This document shows positions 27,280 to 38,376 of a stretch of DNA of 64,000 nucleotides, piece by piece. Within the stretch, counting starts at the first letter, position 1, and each line of letters opens with the position of its first letter. The notes beneath the pieces are model-generated. The model made no database searches. It worked only from the letters and a program-made list of their open reading frames with translations, and was not told where the DNA came from. The translations under genes were made by a program, and so were the position numbers. Source of the stretch: Pseudolactococcus sp041800635 (GTDB lineage: Bacteria > Bacillota > Bacilli > Lactobacillales > Streptococcaceae); the NCBI GenBank assembly GCA_047833645.1, contig CP181259.1, positions 930,001-994,000 of the forward strand, read 5' to 3'.

Positions 27280-27340
27280 AAACTGTTACCGCTAACAATT
27301 AAGAAAACGTTTGCAAAGTAACGGCTGTTTCTTATATAAT
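27280..27340 (+). promoter_or_regulatory. Amylopullulanase promoter with overlapping operators
   Basis: TTGCAA (27311-27316) and TATAAT (27335-27340) are 18 bases apart. The palindrome GAAAACGTTTGC (27303-27314) overlaps the -35 box, and AACTGTTACCGCTAACAATT lies just upstream (27280-27299). A bound LacI-type protein or CcpA would block the polymerase here. Confidence 0.7.
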
Positions 27341-27373
27341 ATTATTATATTAGACATACCAAAGGAGAATGGA

Positions 27374-30300
27374 ATGAATAAAAAACGTTTGCGTGTAGCA
27401 AAGAAATCACCAATGTTTGAAAAAAAGGTTGTTTTTGGGATACGTAAGTTCACGGTGGGTGTTGTATCAGTCGGTATTGCAACAGCTTTTTTGATATCCG
27501 GAACTGGCCAATTAGTTCAAGCAGAGGAAGTAGCAACTCCCTCTACGGAAATAACAGCTCCAGTTAATACAGATCAAACGTCAGATGTTGATGCTATTGC
27601 ATCAGTCGCTGGCAGTGAGTTGGTTGAAGAGGTTGTAACTTCTGACACAACTGCTACAGAGGCATCAACGCTAGTTACTGAAGCAGGCGAAGTTTTAGAT
27701 GCACAAGTAAATACATCATCAGTAGAAAATGTTGCAACTTCTGACACAACTGCTACAGAGGCATCAACGCTAGTTACTGAAGCAGGCGAAGCTTTCGATG
27801 CACAAGTAAATACAGCATCAGTAGAAAATGTTGCAACTGTAGCAGAAACAGCTACATTGTCCACCCCAGCAGAAGCGCCAATTGAAGAAGGTAGTATTCG
27901 TCTGCACTTTGAAAATGTAGACGAAACAGCACCAGAAAGTCAAGGTTTGTGGACTTGGGGAGGAGTTGAAACACCATCTGATGGAAATAAATGGCCAACT
28001 GATACAGTGAATTTCTCAAGTAGCCAAGTGGATGACTACGGCCATTATGTTGATATTAAAAAATCTGAGACACCAGGCACAATCGGTTATGTGGTCCTTA
28101 AAGATGGGGAAAAAATAACAGAATCGGACCAAAAAGTGGAGCTTCTTGTTCCGGAACAAAATGAGGCTTGGATTGCTAGCGATTATAATGTTTCTAGCTA
28201 TGAGCCACTCAAGGATGAAAATGTTCTCCGCATCAATTACTCACGTGAAGACAACAATTATGATGGTTGGGGCGTATGGACTTGGGGAGATACGAGTGAA
28301 GAAAGTAACGGCTGGCCAGCAGGTGCCGTTGATTTTAAAGTTGGGAAATACGGTGCTTATGTTGACATTCCTCTTTCAAATGGTTTAGATTCTAAGCTTG
28401 GATTTCTACTAATCAATCAGAATAATCCAGATCTTGCTGGCAATAAATCGATTGATTTTGCTTTTACAGATCGTAAACGGCATAGCCAAATTTTCCTTCG
28501 GAATGGTGATGACAAAGTCTATACCAATCCATACTTTATCGAAGAAAAAGTAGAATTAGATACAAGCAAAGCTACTCCGGGAACAAAAAATGTAACCATT
28601 GAAGCAAGTATAAACGCGCCTTTCAACTACAACGAAAGTGGTCTTGTTTCTGTAGCTATAACCAATCCTGAAAGTGCTGAAATTATCAAAATGGAAGTCG
28701 ACACTACTACACTGGGTGGTGGTATCGTACCAATTTCAACAGAGCTTAATCGTGTAACGATTAAGGCAACTTCTGACACAGCTCCAGGGACATACAGTCT
28801 ACCTGTAAAGGTATATGATAAAGACAATGGCTACTACGAAACAAAATTGGATGTGACCATTACGGAGCGCATTAAGGCAGAAGGTGAAAAAGACTGGGAC
28901 GAGCAAGTCATCTACTTTATGATGACCGACCGTTTCTACAATGGTGACGTTAGCAATGATCAGGTGGTTGTTGGAGACGTAACTAACCCTCGTGGTCTCT
29001 ACCAAGGCGGAGATTTTAAAGGGGTTACAGCTAAGTTGGACTACTTGAAAGAATTGGGTGTGGATTCTATCTGGTTGACACCAATTGTTGAAAATATTCC
29101 ACAGAATGTTGGTAGCGCTACAGATGGAGAATACTACGCCTATCATGGCTACTGGGCAAAAAGTTTTGAAGAACTAAATCCACATTTGGGAAGTTTAGCC
29201 GATTTCCACGAATTGATTGATGCCGCAGCCGAAAAAGGAATCAATATCATTGTTGACGTGGTGCTGAATCATGCTGGCTATGGCGCAGAAGAAACCTTTG
29301 AAGGTATGGTACGGACCGAGGAAGAAGATAAGCAGGGAGATGACCAATTAGGCTCATTATCTGGATTACCAGACTTCAAGACAGAAGAAGCTACAGTACG
29401 CAATCAGTTGGTTGCTTGGCAGGCATCTTGGTTGGAACGCTCAACAACTGCTAAAGGTAATTCAATCTATGGTTTCCGTGTTGATACAGTCAAACACGTT
29501 GATGATACCACATGGCAACATTTCAAAAATGAATTGGTGGATAGAGATCCTGACTTCCACTTGATTGGAGAATCTTGGGGAGCTAACTATAAAGATACCA
29601 AGGGTGACTTGGGAATCGGTACTATGGACAGCTTGTTGGACTTTGGCTTCAAGGATATCGCCAAGTATTTGGTCAATGGTCAACTGAAAGCAGCTGGAAA
29701 AGAGCTATAAGAGCGTAGCAAGGTTCTGACTAGCGCAGCTTCTCTGGGTCAATTCTTGGGCAGTCATGACGAAGATGGTTTCCTTTACAGTCTCGGTGGC
29801 GCAGAAAAAGAAGGAAATCTGGATAAACTGAAATTGGCTGCTAGTCTCTTGATTACTGCTAAAGGTCAGCCTGTCATCTACTACGGTGAAGAATTAGGCC
29901 AATCTGGACAAAACAAATGGCCAGCTTATGACAACCGGTACGATTTCGATTGGAGTAAGGTAGAGACAAGTGACATAGAGGACCATTACCAAAAATTGTT
30001 GGCTTTCCGTAATGGAAATTCAACATTGCTCTCACGTGGTGATACAACAACACTTGCTGGAAATGATAGCCAAGGTTGGCTTATCAGCAAACGCAGTTAC
30101 CAAGATCAAGCTGCCTATCTTGTCTTCTCAACCAATACCGAGAGCAAGGAAATGGCGATTGAAGTATCTGGGAAAGATGTGGTTGTAACAGATGCATACA
30201 CAGGAAAATCTTATCAAGCTATCGAGAAAGACGGTAAATGGGTCGTTCAAGTAGAACTTCCAACTATCGGTCAAGGTGGTACCATGCTCCTTCAGACAGA

Positions 30301-33300
30301 AGCAGGTGACATCGTCAATGCAAGTTTTCAAGGAGCAACTGAAGAACCAATTGAAGCAGGCTACTTCCGTGTTCACTTTAAAACTCTACCATCTGATAAT
30401 TTATCTAGCTTAGGTTTATGGACATGGGATGATGTCGAAAAACCATCACCAGAAGTTGGTGCATGGCCAACAGGAGCGACTAATTTCAGTACTGCTAAGC
30501 AGGATGATTATGGCTATTATCTTGATATCAAGATGAAAGATGAAACAGCCAGCAAAATCAGTCTTCTGATTAATAATACATCTGGGGAAAATATAACCGG
30601 CGATAAAGTTATTGAGCGAATTAGCACCAAGATGAATGAAGCTTGGTTTGATGAGAATTATCAACTCAGCCTCTATCAACCACTTAAAGAAGGACATATT
30701 CGGATTAATTATTTCCGTACAGATGGCGAGTATGACCAAAAAGGTCTCTGGATCTGGGGTGATGTGACTGACGTTACCTTGGGTGATTGGCCAGATGGTA
30801 TTGATTTTGAAAACCAAGGTAAATATGGTGCCTATATCGATGTCAAATTGACAGATTTACCAAGTTCAATTGGCTTCCTGCTACTGGATGAAAGCAAGTC
30901 AGGAGATGATGCAAATATTCAGCAGAAAGAATACAGCTTTACAGATTTGAAAAATCAGACACAAATCTTCCTTAAAGATGATGATCCAACAATCTACACA
31001 AATCCTTATTTTGTGAACAACGTCCGTGTAACAGGCGTTTCCCATGTTAGCCTAACAGCTCTAGAAGCAGCATTTACAACGCTTGAAGGCGCTGATAAGG
31101 AAAGTATTTTAGAGAAATTATCTGTCACAGATAAAAATGGTCAGACGGTGACTGTGACGGACCTTGTCTTGGATGCCACCAGCAACAAGGTGCGAGTCCT
31201 CGGGGATTTCAACCAAGAAAATGCTGGCTACACCCTCAAATATGGCAATGATAGCTTCACAACAACTATGAGCTGGCAATTGAAGGATGAGCTCTATGCT
31301 TATGATGGAGAACTTGGTGCGCGTGTAAGTCAGGCTGGCAGTGTCGTTGATATGACTCTCTGGTCTCCAAGTGCAGACAGTGTAGCAGTTGTTCTTTATG
31401 ATAAGGATGATCAGTCTAAAGTGGTCGGTAAATTAGCCATGACCAAGGGCGATAAAGGACAATGGGATCTTGAATTGAACAGTCAATCAGATCTTGGTAT
31501 CACAGATTATCGTGGTTACTATTACCATTATGAAATTACTCGTGGGGATCAATCTGTTCTTGTTTTAGATCCATATGCTAAGTCTTTAGCGGAGTGGAAT
31601 AGTGATTTAGCAGATACAGATCCATCTTATCGTATTGCCAAAGCGGCGATTGTGGATCCTTCAGAAGTTGGTCCAAGCGATTTGGATTATGCTACTATTC
31701 CTAATTTCAATCAGCGTGAAGATGCGATTATATATGAAGCACATGTTCGTGACTTCACATCAGATCCTGCAATTTCGGATGAATTGACTGCTCAGTTTGG
31801 TACCTTTGCAGCCTTTGCAGAGCGTCTCAGCTACCTCAAGGAATTGGGTGTGACTCATATTCAATTATTGCCTGTTATGAGCTACTATTTTGTCAATGAA
31901 TTGAAAAATGCAGAGCGGATGAGTGAGTACGCGACAAGCAACAGTAACTACAACTGGGGTTATGATCCACAGAACTACTTTGCCTTTACAGGTATGTATT
32001 CTACAGATCCGACAGATCCAATGAAACGCATCGAGGAATTTAAAAACCTGGTAAATGAAATCCACAATCAAGGCATGGGTGTGATTTTGGATGTGGTGTA
32101 TAACCACACTTCTAAGACTTTCTTATTTGAAGATTTAGAGCCAAACTATTATCACTTCATGGAGGCAGATGGTGCGGCTAAATCTAGCTTTGGTGGGGGT
32201 CGTCTCGGAACAACTCATTATATGAGTCGCCGTGTCCTCGTTGATTCTATCAAGTATCTTGTGGACGAGTTTAAGGTAGATGGTTTCCGTTTCGATATGA
32301 TGGGGGACCATGATGCCGAAGCAATTGAGCTAGCCTTTACTGAAGCTCTAAAACTCAATCCAAACATCATTATGCTTGGTGAAGGTTGGAGAACCTTTAC
32401 AGGTGATGCCAATCAGCCTGTTCAGCCAGCAGACCAAGACTGGATGAGTTCAACAGATACTGTTGCGGTATTCTCAGATGAAATTCGCAATACACTTAAA
32501 TCTGGTTATCCAAACGAAGGTCAGCCAGCCTTTATCACAGGCGGTGCTAAGAGTGTAGAATCTGTCTTTAATAACATCAAGGCACAACCAGGAAACTTCT
32601 TGGCAGATGATCCAGGTGATGTGATCCAATATATTGCTGCGCATGATAACTTGACCCTCTTTGATATCATTGCTCAGACCATCAAGAAGGACCCATCAAT
32701 CGCTGAAAATGACACTGAAATTCACCAACGTCAACGTTTGGGTAATTTGCTAGTTTTGACTTCTCAAGGGACACCGTTTATCCATTCTGGTCAGGAGTAT
32801 GGACGGACCAAACAGTTCCGTCACCCTGATTATCAGTACCCTGTAGCAGAAGATCAAGTGCCGAACAAAGCTCATTTGTTGACAAATGCTGATGGTACAC
32901 CATTTGATTACCCATACTACATTCATGATTCTTATGATTCAACTGATGCGGTCAACAAGTTTGACTGGACCAAAGCGACAGATGAGACCCGCCATCCAGA
33001 GAATACCCGTACTCAGGCCTTTACAAAAGGATTGATTGCCTTGCGCAAATCTACAGATGCCTTCCGTTTGGGAACAAAAGACCAAGTCGATCAAATGGTT
33101 AGCTTGATTTCAATTCCAGGTCAAAATGGTATTGCTACAAACGATGTGGTTATTGCCTATCAAACCATTGCAAGCAACGGTGATCGCTATGCTGTATTTG
33201 TCAATGCTGACAGTAAGGAACGTAGTTTTGTTCTTTCAGATATTTACAAAGACTTACTGCAGGGTCAAGTACTGGTTGATGGTGAGCGTGCAGGTGTAGA

Positions 33301-33838
33301 AGCATTGTCTGATTTAGTGGGTGTTGAATTGACTGATAGTGCAGTTGTTCTTGCACCTTTGACTGCAACCGTGATTCGTTTGCCTTATATCATTACAGAA
33401 GTTCCAGATACAGCACCTAAAGAACGTACAGAAGAATCTGTCCTTCCGATTGTAGAGGAAGTTCGCTATGATGCAACTCTTGCAAAAGGTCAATCTTATG
33501 TGCTTCAAGAAGGTAAGGCAGGTAAGCGAGTCTTGGTTTATCAAGATGTCTTTGTTGACGGCAAGGTAGTAGCAACAAATCTGTTATCTGAAACAGTAGT
33601 AGATGGTGAGGCACGGATTGTTGTTAAGGGTAGTATGGAGGCTAATGATGTGGTAGAAAAACCAAGTCTTTCTACTCCAACAGCTCAAGCGTCTGAACAA
33701 ACCACAAGTACATCAAACAATGAAAGCCTACCAGCTACAGGTGACCGACAAAGTGATTTGGCACTTCTAGGTCTCGGACTTGCTGGACTTGGTTTGACAG
33801 TTGCTGCAAAAGGAAGAAACAAAAAATCAGAAGAATAG
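27374..33838 (+). pseudogene. Cell-wall-anchored amylopullulanase split by an in-frame stop
   Basis: Counted as one frame this encodes about 2154 residues like streptococcal amylopullulanases (ApuA type). Order: YSIRK-like signal (GIRKFTVGVVSVGIATAFLI), a Ser/Thr-rich linker with two near-identical 36-residue repeats, two CBM41 modules (about 173 and 285), a GH13 amylase (DVVLNH about 626, GFRVDTVKH 700, GESW 731, GSHDE 796), two more CBM41 (about 994, 1108), a type I pullulanase (YNWGYDP 1525, DVVYNH 1572, GFRFDMMGDHD 1636, GEGW 1666), and an LPATG sorting signal with a hydrophobic tail. A TAA at 29708-29710 (codon 779) interrupts the amylase between its third and fourth catalytic regions; the frame resumes directly. 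The first part would be secreted but unanchored; the second has no signal peptide. Confidence 0.88.
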
Positions 33839-33919
33839 TATTCTTCGGTCGTAACAATAGTTCTTACAGTTTTTGGGAAAAGTTCAAAATGTAGCAAAAT
33901 TATTGAGATAGACCACATT

Positions 33920-33972
33920 ATAAAACGCATAGAATCAACGGTTCAAGTGACATACTGATTTTATGTGTTTTT
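33920..33972 (+). terminator. Amylopullulanase terminator fused to an IS5 edge
   Basis: AAAACGCATAGAATCA / TGATTTTATGTGTTTTT forms a long stem (two G-U pairs) with a T-run. Its T-rich arm TGTGTTTTTCTTTATG is also part of the IS5-type element, so the junction lies inside the hairpin. Confidence 0.7.
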
Positions 33973-35085
33973 CTTTATGTTACAGACGCCACTTGACTGT
34001 TTATTCTTATTTTAGACAGATTACCTCCATGTTTTGAGATTTAAACGTTTAACTTGTTCGTACCTCAATAAGTTATAAGTCAGATTTGTAAGGTCAGTAT
34101 TTAAAACAGCTCGATCGAATCCAATAGAACGTAAACTAGAACCATGCATTGAATTTTCAACAAAGCCAAATACATGTTCAATACGGACACGTATTTTCGA
34201 AATGATTTTATTAAACATTTTATCGTCTGCCTCAAGAGATTTACAACGTGTGTTTTTAAGACAGGTAAAAAGTTCAGCACCTTTAGGTGTTGCTTGATTT
34301 TGATAAGCTGAGTCTGCTAAGGTGATCTCATCGGGATCAACAAGAACGCCTATTACTTGAGAATCATGCACATTTGCAGGCGTTGTTTGATAATTCTTTA
34401 CGAATTTTGATTTGGTATCTATAGCAATATGATTTTTGTAGCGATAGTGTCTCTCATTACCTTTAATTGTCCAGCGAGCAGCTGTATCCTTCTGTGCTCT
34501 TTTGTTCTTCGTCCAATTCACTGGTACCCCATTTGCTTTAATCAATTAATTTTCGTCTTTTGGATTACGTTGTTTAGGCGCCTCTATGAATGTTGCATCA
34601 ACAATCTGTCCTTTATGAGCGATCATCCCTTGTGATTCAAGTTTTTCTTGAAAGGCAGAAAAAAGCCAGTTTCCTCTATTAGATTTTGATAGCTGATTTC
34701 TAAAGTTCCAGATAGTCTTTGCGTCTGGTACCTTGTCATCAATCTTAAGGAATCTTCTACACGAAATCCGGTCAATCATTTGATATTCCATTGCATCATC
34801 AGATAGATTGTATAAGCGTTGTAAAATTAGAATTTTCAACATTAAAACAAGGTCATAGGGCGGTCTACCACCATGAGATTTGTTTTTTAAATCATACTTA
34901 AAAATCCGGTTAAGAGTTGGGCGAAAACACTCGAAATCAACCACTTTTTCTAGCCGCTCAAGAGGGTCTCCTTTTAAACTTAATTTTTCAAGATAGTCGC
35001 TATCTCCAAATAAATTCATCTTCAATACCTCGTTAGCTTATTTTTAATCTATTATACCTCTTTTCATACGTTTTTAGAGGTGCCC
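33963..35085 (-). mobile_element. IS5-type insertion sequence lacking one end
   Basis: The right end is intact, with the terminal repeat GGGCACCTCTAAAAACG read inward from 35085. On the other side the element starts abruptly within its own sequence at about 33963. The roughly 70 bases with the second terminal repeat (present in the other copies as GGGCACCTCTAATAACTACC) are missing. It therefore cannot transpose as a unit. Confidence 0.85.
34021..35025 (-). pseudogene. IS5-type transposase with in-frame stop
   Basis: An IS5-family DDE transposase (IS1182/IS1031-like arrangement). The first 159 codons run to QRNPKDEN, then TAA (34546-34548), then the same frame continues LIKANGVPVNWTKNKR for 174 more codons. 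In related proteins a glutamine is usual at that place, so CAA to TAA is the likely mutation. Before the stop lies the DUF772-type N-terminal domain and the first catalytic Asp (QIVDATFIEAP); after it come YKNHIAIDTKSKF, ITLADSAYQNQ (second Asp) and RVRIEHVFGFVENSMHG (Glu). Inactive unless the stop is read through. Confidence 0.85.
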
Positions 35086-35153
35086 TTGTATATATCATGG
35101 TATAATAGGTGTGTTCGATGAGAGCGAAAATTTGAATTTGCAGGGGGAATATT

Positions 35154-35582
35154 GTGATAAGAACATTTAGCGAAAATGATTTATTTTCTATTATGCAGAT
35201 ATGGCTTGACACAAATATCAAAGCGCATAGTTTCATACCCAAAAATTATTGGACAGATAATTATGCAATGGTAAAAGACATATTGCCACAAGCAGAAATA
35301 TATGTCTCCGAAGATGATAACACCAATCAAATTGATGGCTTTATTGGATTGACGAACAATTATGTTGAGGGAATATTTGTAAGCGAAGCTATTCAGTCAA
35401 AAGGTATTGGTAAGCAATTATTGAATTATGCAAAAGAAATTAAATCATCTTTGACATTAAGTGTTTATCAAAAGAATACACGTGCAATAGCATTTTATCA
35501 GAGAGAACAGTTTGTGATTCGCTCCGTAAATATTAATGATAGTACTAATGAAAAGGAATTCATTATGACTTGGAGTAAATAG
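35154..35582 (+). CDS. GNAT acetyltransferase
   Basis: A 142-residue GNAT protein resembling YjaB-type acetyltransferases. N-terminal MIRTFSENDLFSIMQIWLDTN and IKAHSFIPKNYW; acetyl-CoA loop VSEAIQSKGIGKQLLNYAK (about residue 85); then LTLSVYQKNTRAIAFYQREQF. It starts at GTG after AGGGGGAA. A TATAAT box lies at 35099-35104, just outside the IS5 end, so expression may use a hybrid promoter. Very AT-rich, unlike the core chromosome. Substrate unknown. Confidence 0.82.
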   Translation: MIRTFSENDLFSIMQIWLDTNIKAHSFIPKNYWTDNYAMVKDILPQAEIYVSEDDNTNQIDGFIGLTNNYVEGIFVSEAIQSKGIGKQLLNYAKEIKSSLTLSVYQKNTRAIAFYQREQFVIRSVNINDSTNEKEFIMTWSK

Positions 35583-35657
35583 AAAAATTTCAGTCTTGCG
35601 GAAAGATTGAAAGCACGAGATTATTGAAGTTGTACATGAGTAAGGAGAAAACAATAG

Positions 35658-36662
35658 ATGTTTGATAGTAATTTCAGAGGAAATATTTATATTATTAAAG
35701 ATAATGAGATTTTATATGAAAATGTGACGGGCTTTGCTGACTTAGCAAATGAAGTTCAGAATTCGTTAGAAACTAAGTTTGCAAGTGCATCGGCAGGCAA
35801 AGTTTTTGTGGCAGTAGCTATTTTACAATTGATTGAGCAGGGTAAAATGCAGTTTGAAGATACTCTGGGAACCCTGCTTGATATGAATTTGGGGCAGATT
35901 GATAAAGATGTCACAGTAAGACAGTTGTTGACACATACATCGGGGGTGCCGGATTATTTCGATGAAAGTGTTATGGAGGAGTACGAGGAATTATGGATTG
36001 ATTATCCAAATTATAAAATTCGTCGGAACAATGATTTGTTTCCTTTATTCATGAACAAACCGATGATGTATTCAAAGGGTGAAAAATTTCAATATAATAA
36101 TTCTGGCTATGTGCTGCTGGCAAGTATTATTGAAAAAGTTACCGGTATGTATTTTGATGAGTATTTACAAAAGAATGTATTTGATGTGTGTGATATGACT
36201 TCGACCGGATATTATGAGTTGGATAGGCTTCCGGCTAAATGTGCAAGTAATTATATTTGGTGTGAAGATACTAAAAGATATCGGACGAATATTTTCAGCG
36301 TGGATGTAAAAGGAACTGGTGCCGGTGGAGCCTTTATTACGGTTAAGGATATTGCTAGCTTCTGGAATGGATTGATAAGTGGTAAATTATTATCAAAAGA
36401 GATGGTAGAGCAGATGTTTACTAAGCAAAGCGGCGATGGTTCAGACGAGGAAGAAGGATATTATGGATATGGTGTTTGGATAATTGAAAATGAAAACGGT
36501 ATGGATATTCCTTATTTTCAAGGATGCGATCCGGGAGTGAGTTTTATTTCTGAATATAATCCGAATAATAATATGATTTCTGTTTTTGTAAGTAACTATT
36601 GTGACAATGTTTGGAAAGAAATGAGAAAAATAAGGGAGACTTTTTATAAAGGGCACCTCTAA
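35658..36662 (+). CDS. Beta-lactamase-fold serine hydrolase running into an IS5 remnant
   Basis: A 334-residue class C beta-lactamase-like hydrolase. SxxK is seen in FASASAGKVFVAVAIL (about residue 45), the YxN-type motif in FQYNNSGYVLLASII (about 142), and TVRQLLTHTSGVPDYF is the conserved strand between them. No signal peptide, so cytoplasmic. It follows the GNAT gene by 76 bases and is probably co-transcribed. The last codons (GHL and stop) come from the IS5 terminal repeat GGGCACCTCTAA, so the natural C-terminus may have been cut slightly short. AAGGAGA precedes the ATG. Confidence 0.82.
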   Translation: MFDSNFRGNIYIIKDNEILYENVTGFADLANEVQNSLETKFASASAGKVFVAVAILQLIEQGKMQFEDTLGTLLDMNLGQIDKDVTVRQLLTHTSGVPDYFDESVMEEYEELWIDYPNYKIRRNNDLFPLFMNKPMMYSKGEKFQYNNSGYVLLASIIEKVTGMYFDEYLQKNVFDVCDMTSTGYYELDRLPAKCASNYIWCEDTKRYRTNIFSVDVKGTGAGGAFITVKDIASFWNGLISGKLLSKEMVEQMFTKQSGDGSDEEEGYYGYGVWIIENENGMDIPYFQGCDPGVSFISEYNPNNNMISVFVSNYCDNVWKEMRKIRETFYKGHL

Positions 36663-36987
36663 TAACTACCAATTAATTCACCTCTAAATGAAATTAGAAA
36701 AAAACACAGAAAACTAAGCATAGTCTACTGTGTTTTTCTTTATGTTACAGACGCCACTTGACTGTTTATTCTTATTTTAGACAGATTACCTCCATGTTTT
36801 GAGATTTAAACGTTTAACTTGTTCGTACCTCAATAAGTTATAAGTCAGATTTGTAAGGTCAGTATTTAAAACAGCTCGATCGAATCCAATAGAACGTAAA
36901 CTAGAACCATGCATTGAATTTTCAACAAAGCCAAATACATGTTCAATACGGACACGTATTTTCGAAATGATTTTATTAAACATTTTA
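36651..36987 (-). mobile_element. IS5-type remnant (3' part)
   Basis: It keeps the terminal repeat GGGCACCTCTAATAACTACC at its left edge and the last 66 codons of the transposase (KMFNKIISKIRVRIEHVFGF onward), identical to the copy at 33963-35085. At AAACATTTTA it changes abruptly into an IS982 fragment. The missing left end of the first copy is preserved here, which defines the true terminus. Confidence 0.85.
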
Positions 36988-37358
36988 GCCTGATTCACTG
37001 ACTAAAGCATGACATTTACAGCCATAAAAGTACTGACCTTTGGTAGCATTGTAGCCAATATTTGCATAATCGCCCAAAACTTTGCTTCTAAAATTACGAA
37101 TCGGCTGACACAAAGTAATGGGAAAGCTGTCAATAATAGACACATCAATCCCTTCAACTTCTTTAAAGACGAGAGCTTGGCGAATGAGTTGAATACTCGG
37201 TAAGAGGGCATTACAACGACGAACAAAGCGAGAATATTCTAGAAAATTAGGGAATAGACTTTGAGCCAATTGGTGCTTTGCTTTAAGTGTTTCACTAAAA
37301 TGAAGCACTCCCCACAGGTAACAAGTAATCACTAAACAGTCAGATGTTGCAAGATGGA
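36986..37358 (-). mobile_element. Internal IS982 fragment
   Basis: An internal 370-bp piece of an IS982 element, with transposase codons for CYLWGVLHFSETLKAKHQLA through YFYGCKCHALVSESG. Both ends are missing. It joins an IS5 fragment on the left and the first codons of hisB on the right, with a short shared sequence (TCCATCT) at the hisB junction. About 95% like the full copy at 38377-39375, which lies in the opposite orientation. Confidence 0.85.
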
Positions 37359-37412
37359 AAGTTCGATTTGTGTTTCTTTGGTCTTACGCGTGATGTGTGA
37401 TATGCGTGTCAT
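37332..37412 (-). pseudogene. hisB: 5' stump of hisB
   Basis: The frame begins MTRISHITRKTKETQIELSI and then enters the IS982 fragment, giving a stop after 26 codons. The first 20 residues match the start of lactococcal imidazoleglycerol-phosphate dehydratase (HisB; memory of the family, no search). AAGGAGAA precedes the ATG, and the ATG overlaps the methyltransferase stop codon (ATGA), as expected for a coupled operon gene. Nearly the whole enzyme is lost. Confidence 0.75.
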
Positions 37413-38155
37413 AACAGATTCTCCTTAGTTTTTTTAAATATCAAATGATGTAATCGTGCGACTGGATACAGCGTTTGGTCTTTCGCTACTTTTTGCTCTA
37501 ACTTAAGCATGGGTTGATACCAGTTGTCTGTTTCTTTGATTTCTGCGTTTTGTGAAATACCGTAAAAATGACGAATTCCAAATTTTTCTTGGAGTTTCAG
37601 TTTGTAATTTGCCACAAAATCTGTCAGCCAATCATCGTCATAAACTAGGATATCGCCGTGGTTGTGAGAAGCGACAGATTCATTTTCATAAACATCAAGC
37701 GCTGCCTGCGGATTATCACGTCCTGCTGCCATTTCTATCATGCTACCGTACTTACTGTGCTTGACAATAGAAAGCGTGCCGCCATCTGTCAAAAGTGGCA
37801 AGAGTAATTCCAACACGACTTTTCGGTCAGGGACGTATTCTAGGACATTGTGAATGAGAATCACGTCGTAACGCTCATTTTTAACAGTTTCTGCAAAGTC
37901 GTCAAAAGTTCCTGTCAACTGACGAAAAGTTTGGTCAGACATCATCTCGAGTTTTTCTACGTCAGGCTCATAGCCCGTGACTTCAAATCCCTGTTCCATC
38001 AAAAATGTTTCAGTCCGACCAAATCCAGAGCCGAAACTCAGAATTTTTGAATCTTTTGTCAAATTTGGTAGGAGCTGTGGAAAAAGTAAGTCATAGAACA
38101 TCCGACCCCATGGTTTTTCGAAAACTTCTGCGTAATAATTTTCTTGTTTTGTCAT
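37409..38155 (-). CDS. Class I SAM-dependent methyltransferase from a his operon
   Basis: A 248-residue SmtA/CmoA-like methyltransferase. The SAM motif I is ILSFGSGFGRTETFLMEQGF (about residue 40), followed by VTGYEPDVEKLEMM (acidic residue after beta 2) and YDVILIHNVLEYVPDR (motif post II), then GGTLSIVKHSKYG. It lies between a hisD end and a hisB start on the same strand; an unassigned open reading frame is known at this place in the Lactococcus lactis his operon (order hisD-orf6-hisB, from memory). The frame is intact, but without a promoter of its own in view it may be silent. Substrate unknown. Confidence 0.8.
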   Translation of the reverse strand: MTKQENYYAEVFEKPWGRMFYDLLFPQLLPNLTKDSKILSFGSGFGRTETFLMEQGFEVTGYEPDVEKLEMMSDQTFRQLTGTFDDFAETVKNERYDVILIHNVLEYVPDRKVVLELLLPLLTDGGTLSIVKHSKYGSMIEMAAGRDNPQAALDVYENESVASHNHGDILVYDDDWLTDFVANYKLKLQEKFGIRHFYGISQNAEIKETDNWYQPMLKLEQKVAKDQTLYPVARLHHLIFKKTKENLL

Positions 38156-38250
38156 GTTTTTCTACCTACTATTTTTCTTATTCAATATTTTAAAATCCAT
38201 GTGGTTCCTCACGCCTTGACCAATAAATTTTGAAAATCTTGTCTCAAGTA

Positions 38251-38376
38251 TTACATTTCATCAAATCTCACAGAAATTGATTTAGCATGAGCCGTCAATC
38301 CTTCTGATTTTGCAAATGTCTCAACATCCTCTTTAAAGTCAGCCAAAACTTCTTTAGGATAATAGCTATAAGTTGA
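38251..38376 (-). pseudogene. hisD: 3' fragment of hisD
   Basis: The last 41 codons of a histidinol dehydrogenase: STYSYYPKEVLADFKEDVET followed by FAKSEGLTAHAKSISVRF and DEM. The EGLxAHAxSxxxR signature is the C-terminal active-site element of HisD. It begins exactly at the end of IS982, so the insertion removed or separated the other ~390 residues. Its place upstream of the methyltransferase and hisB stump shows that a his operon piece was carried here. Confidence 0.82.

Noticed and set aside
27650..27840. Possible CRISPR or tandem DNA repeat
   Set aside because: Two long near-identical units code for a duplicated protein linker; no spacers. No CRISPR array was seen anywhere in the window.
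27574..27864. Minus-strand frame inside the amylopullulanase repeats
   Set aside because: A shadow of the Thr/Ala-rich repeats of the real gene on the plus strand.
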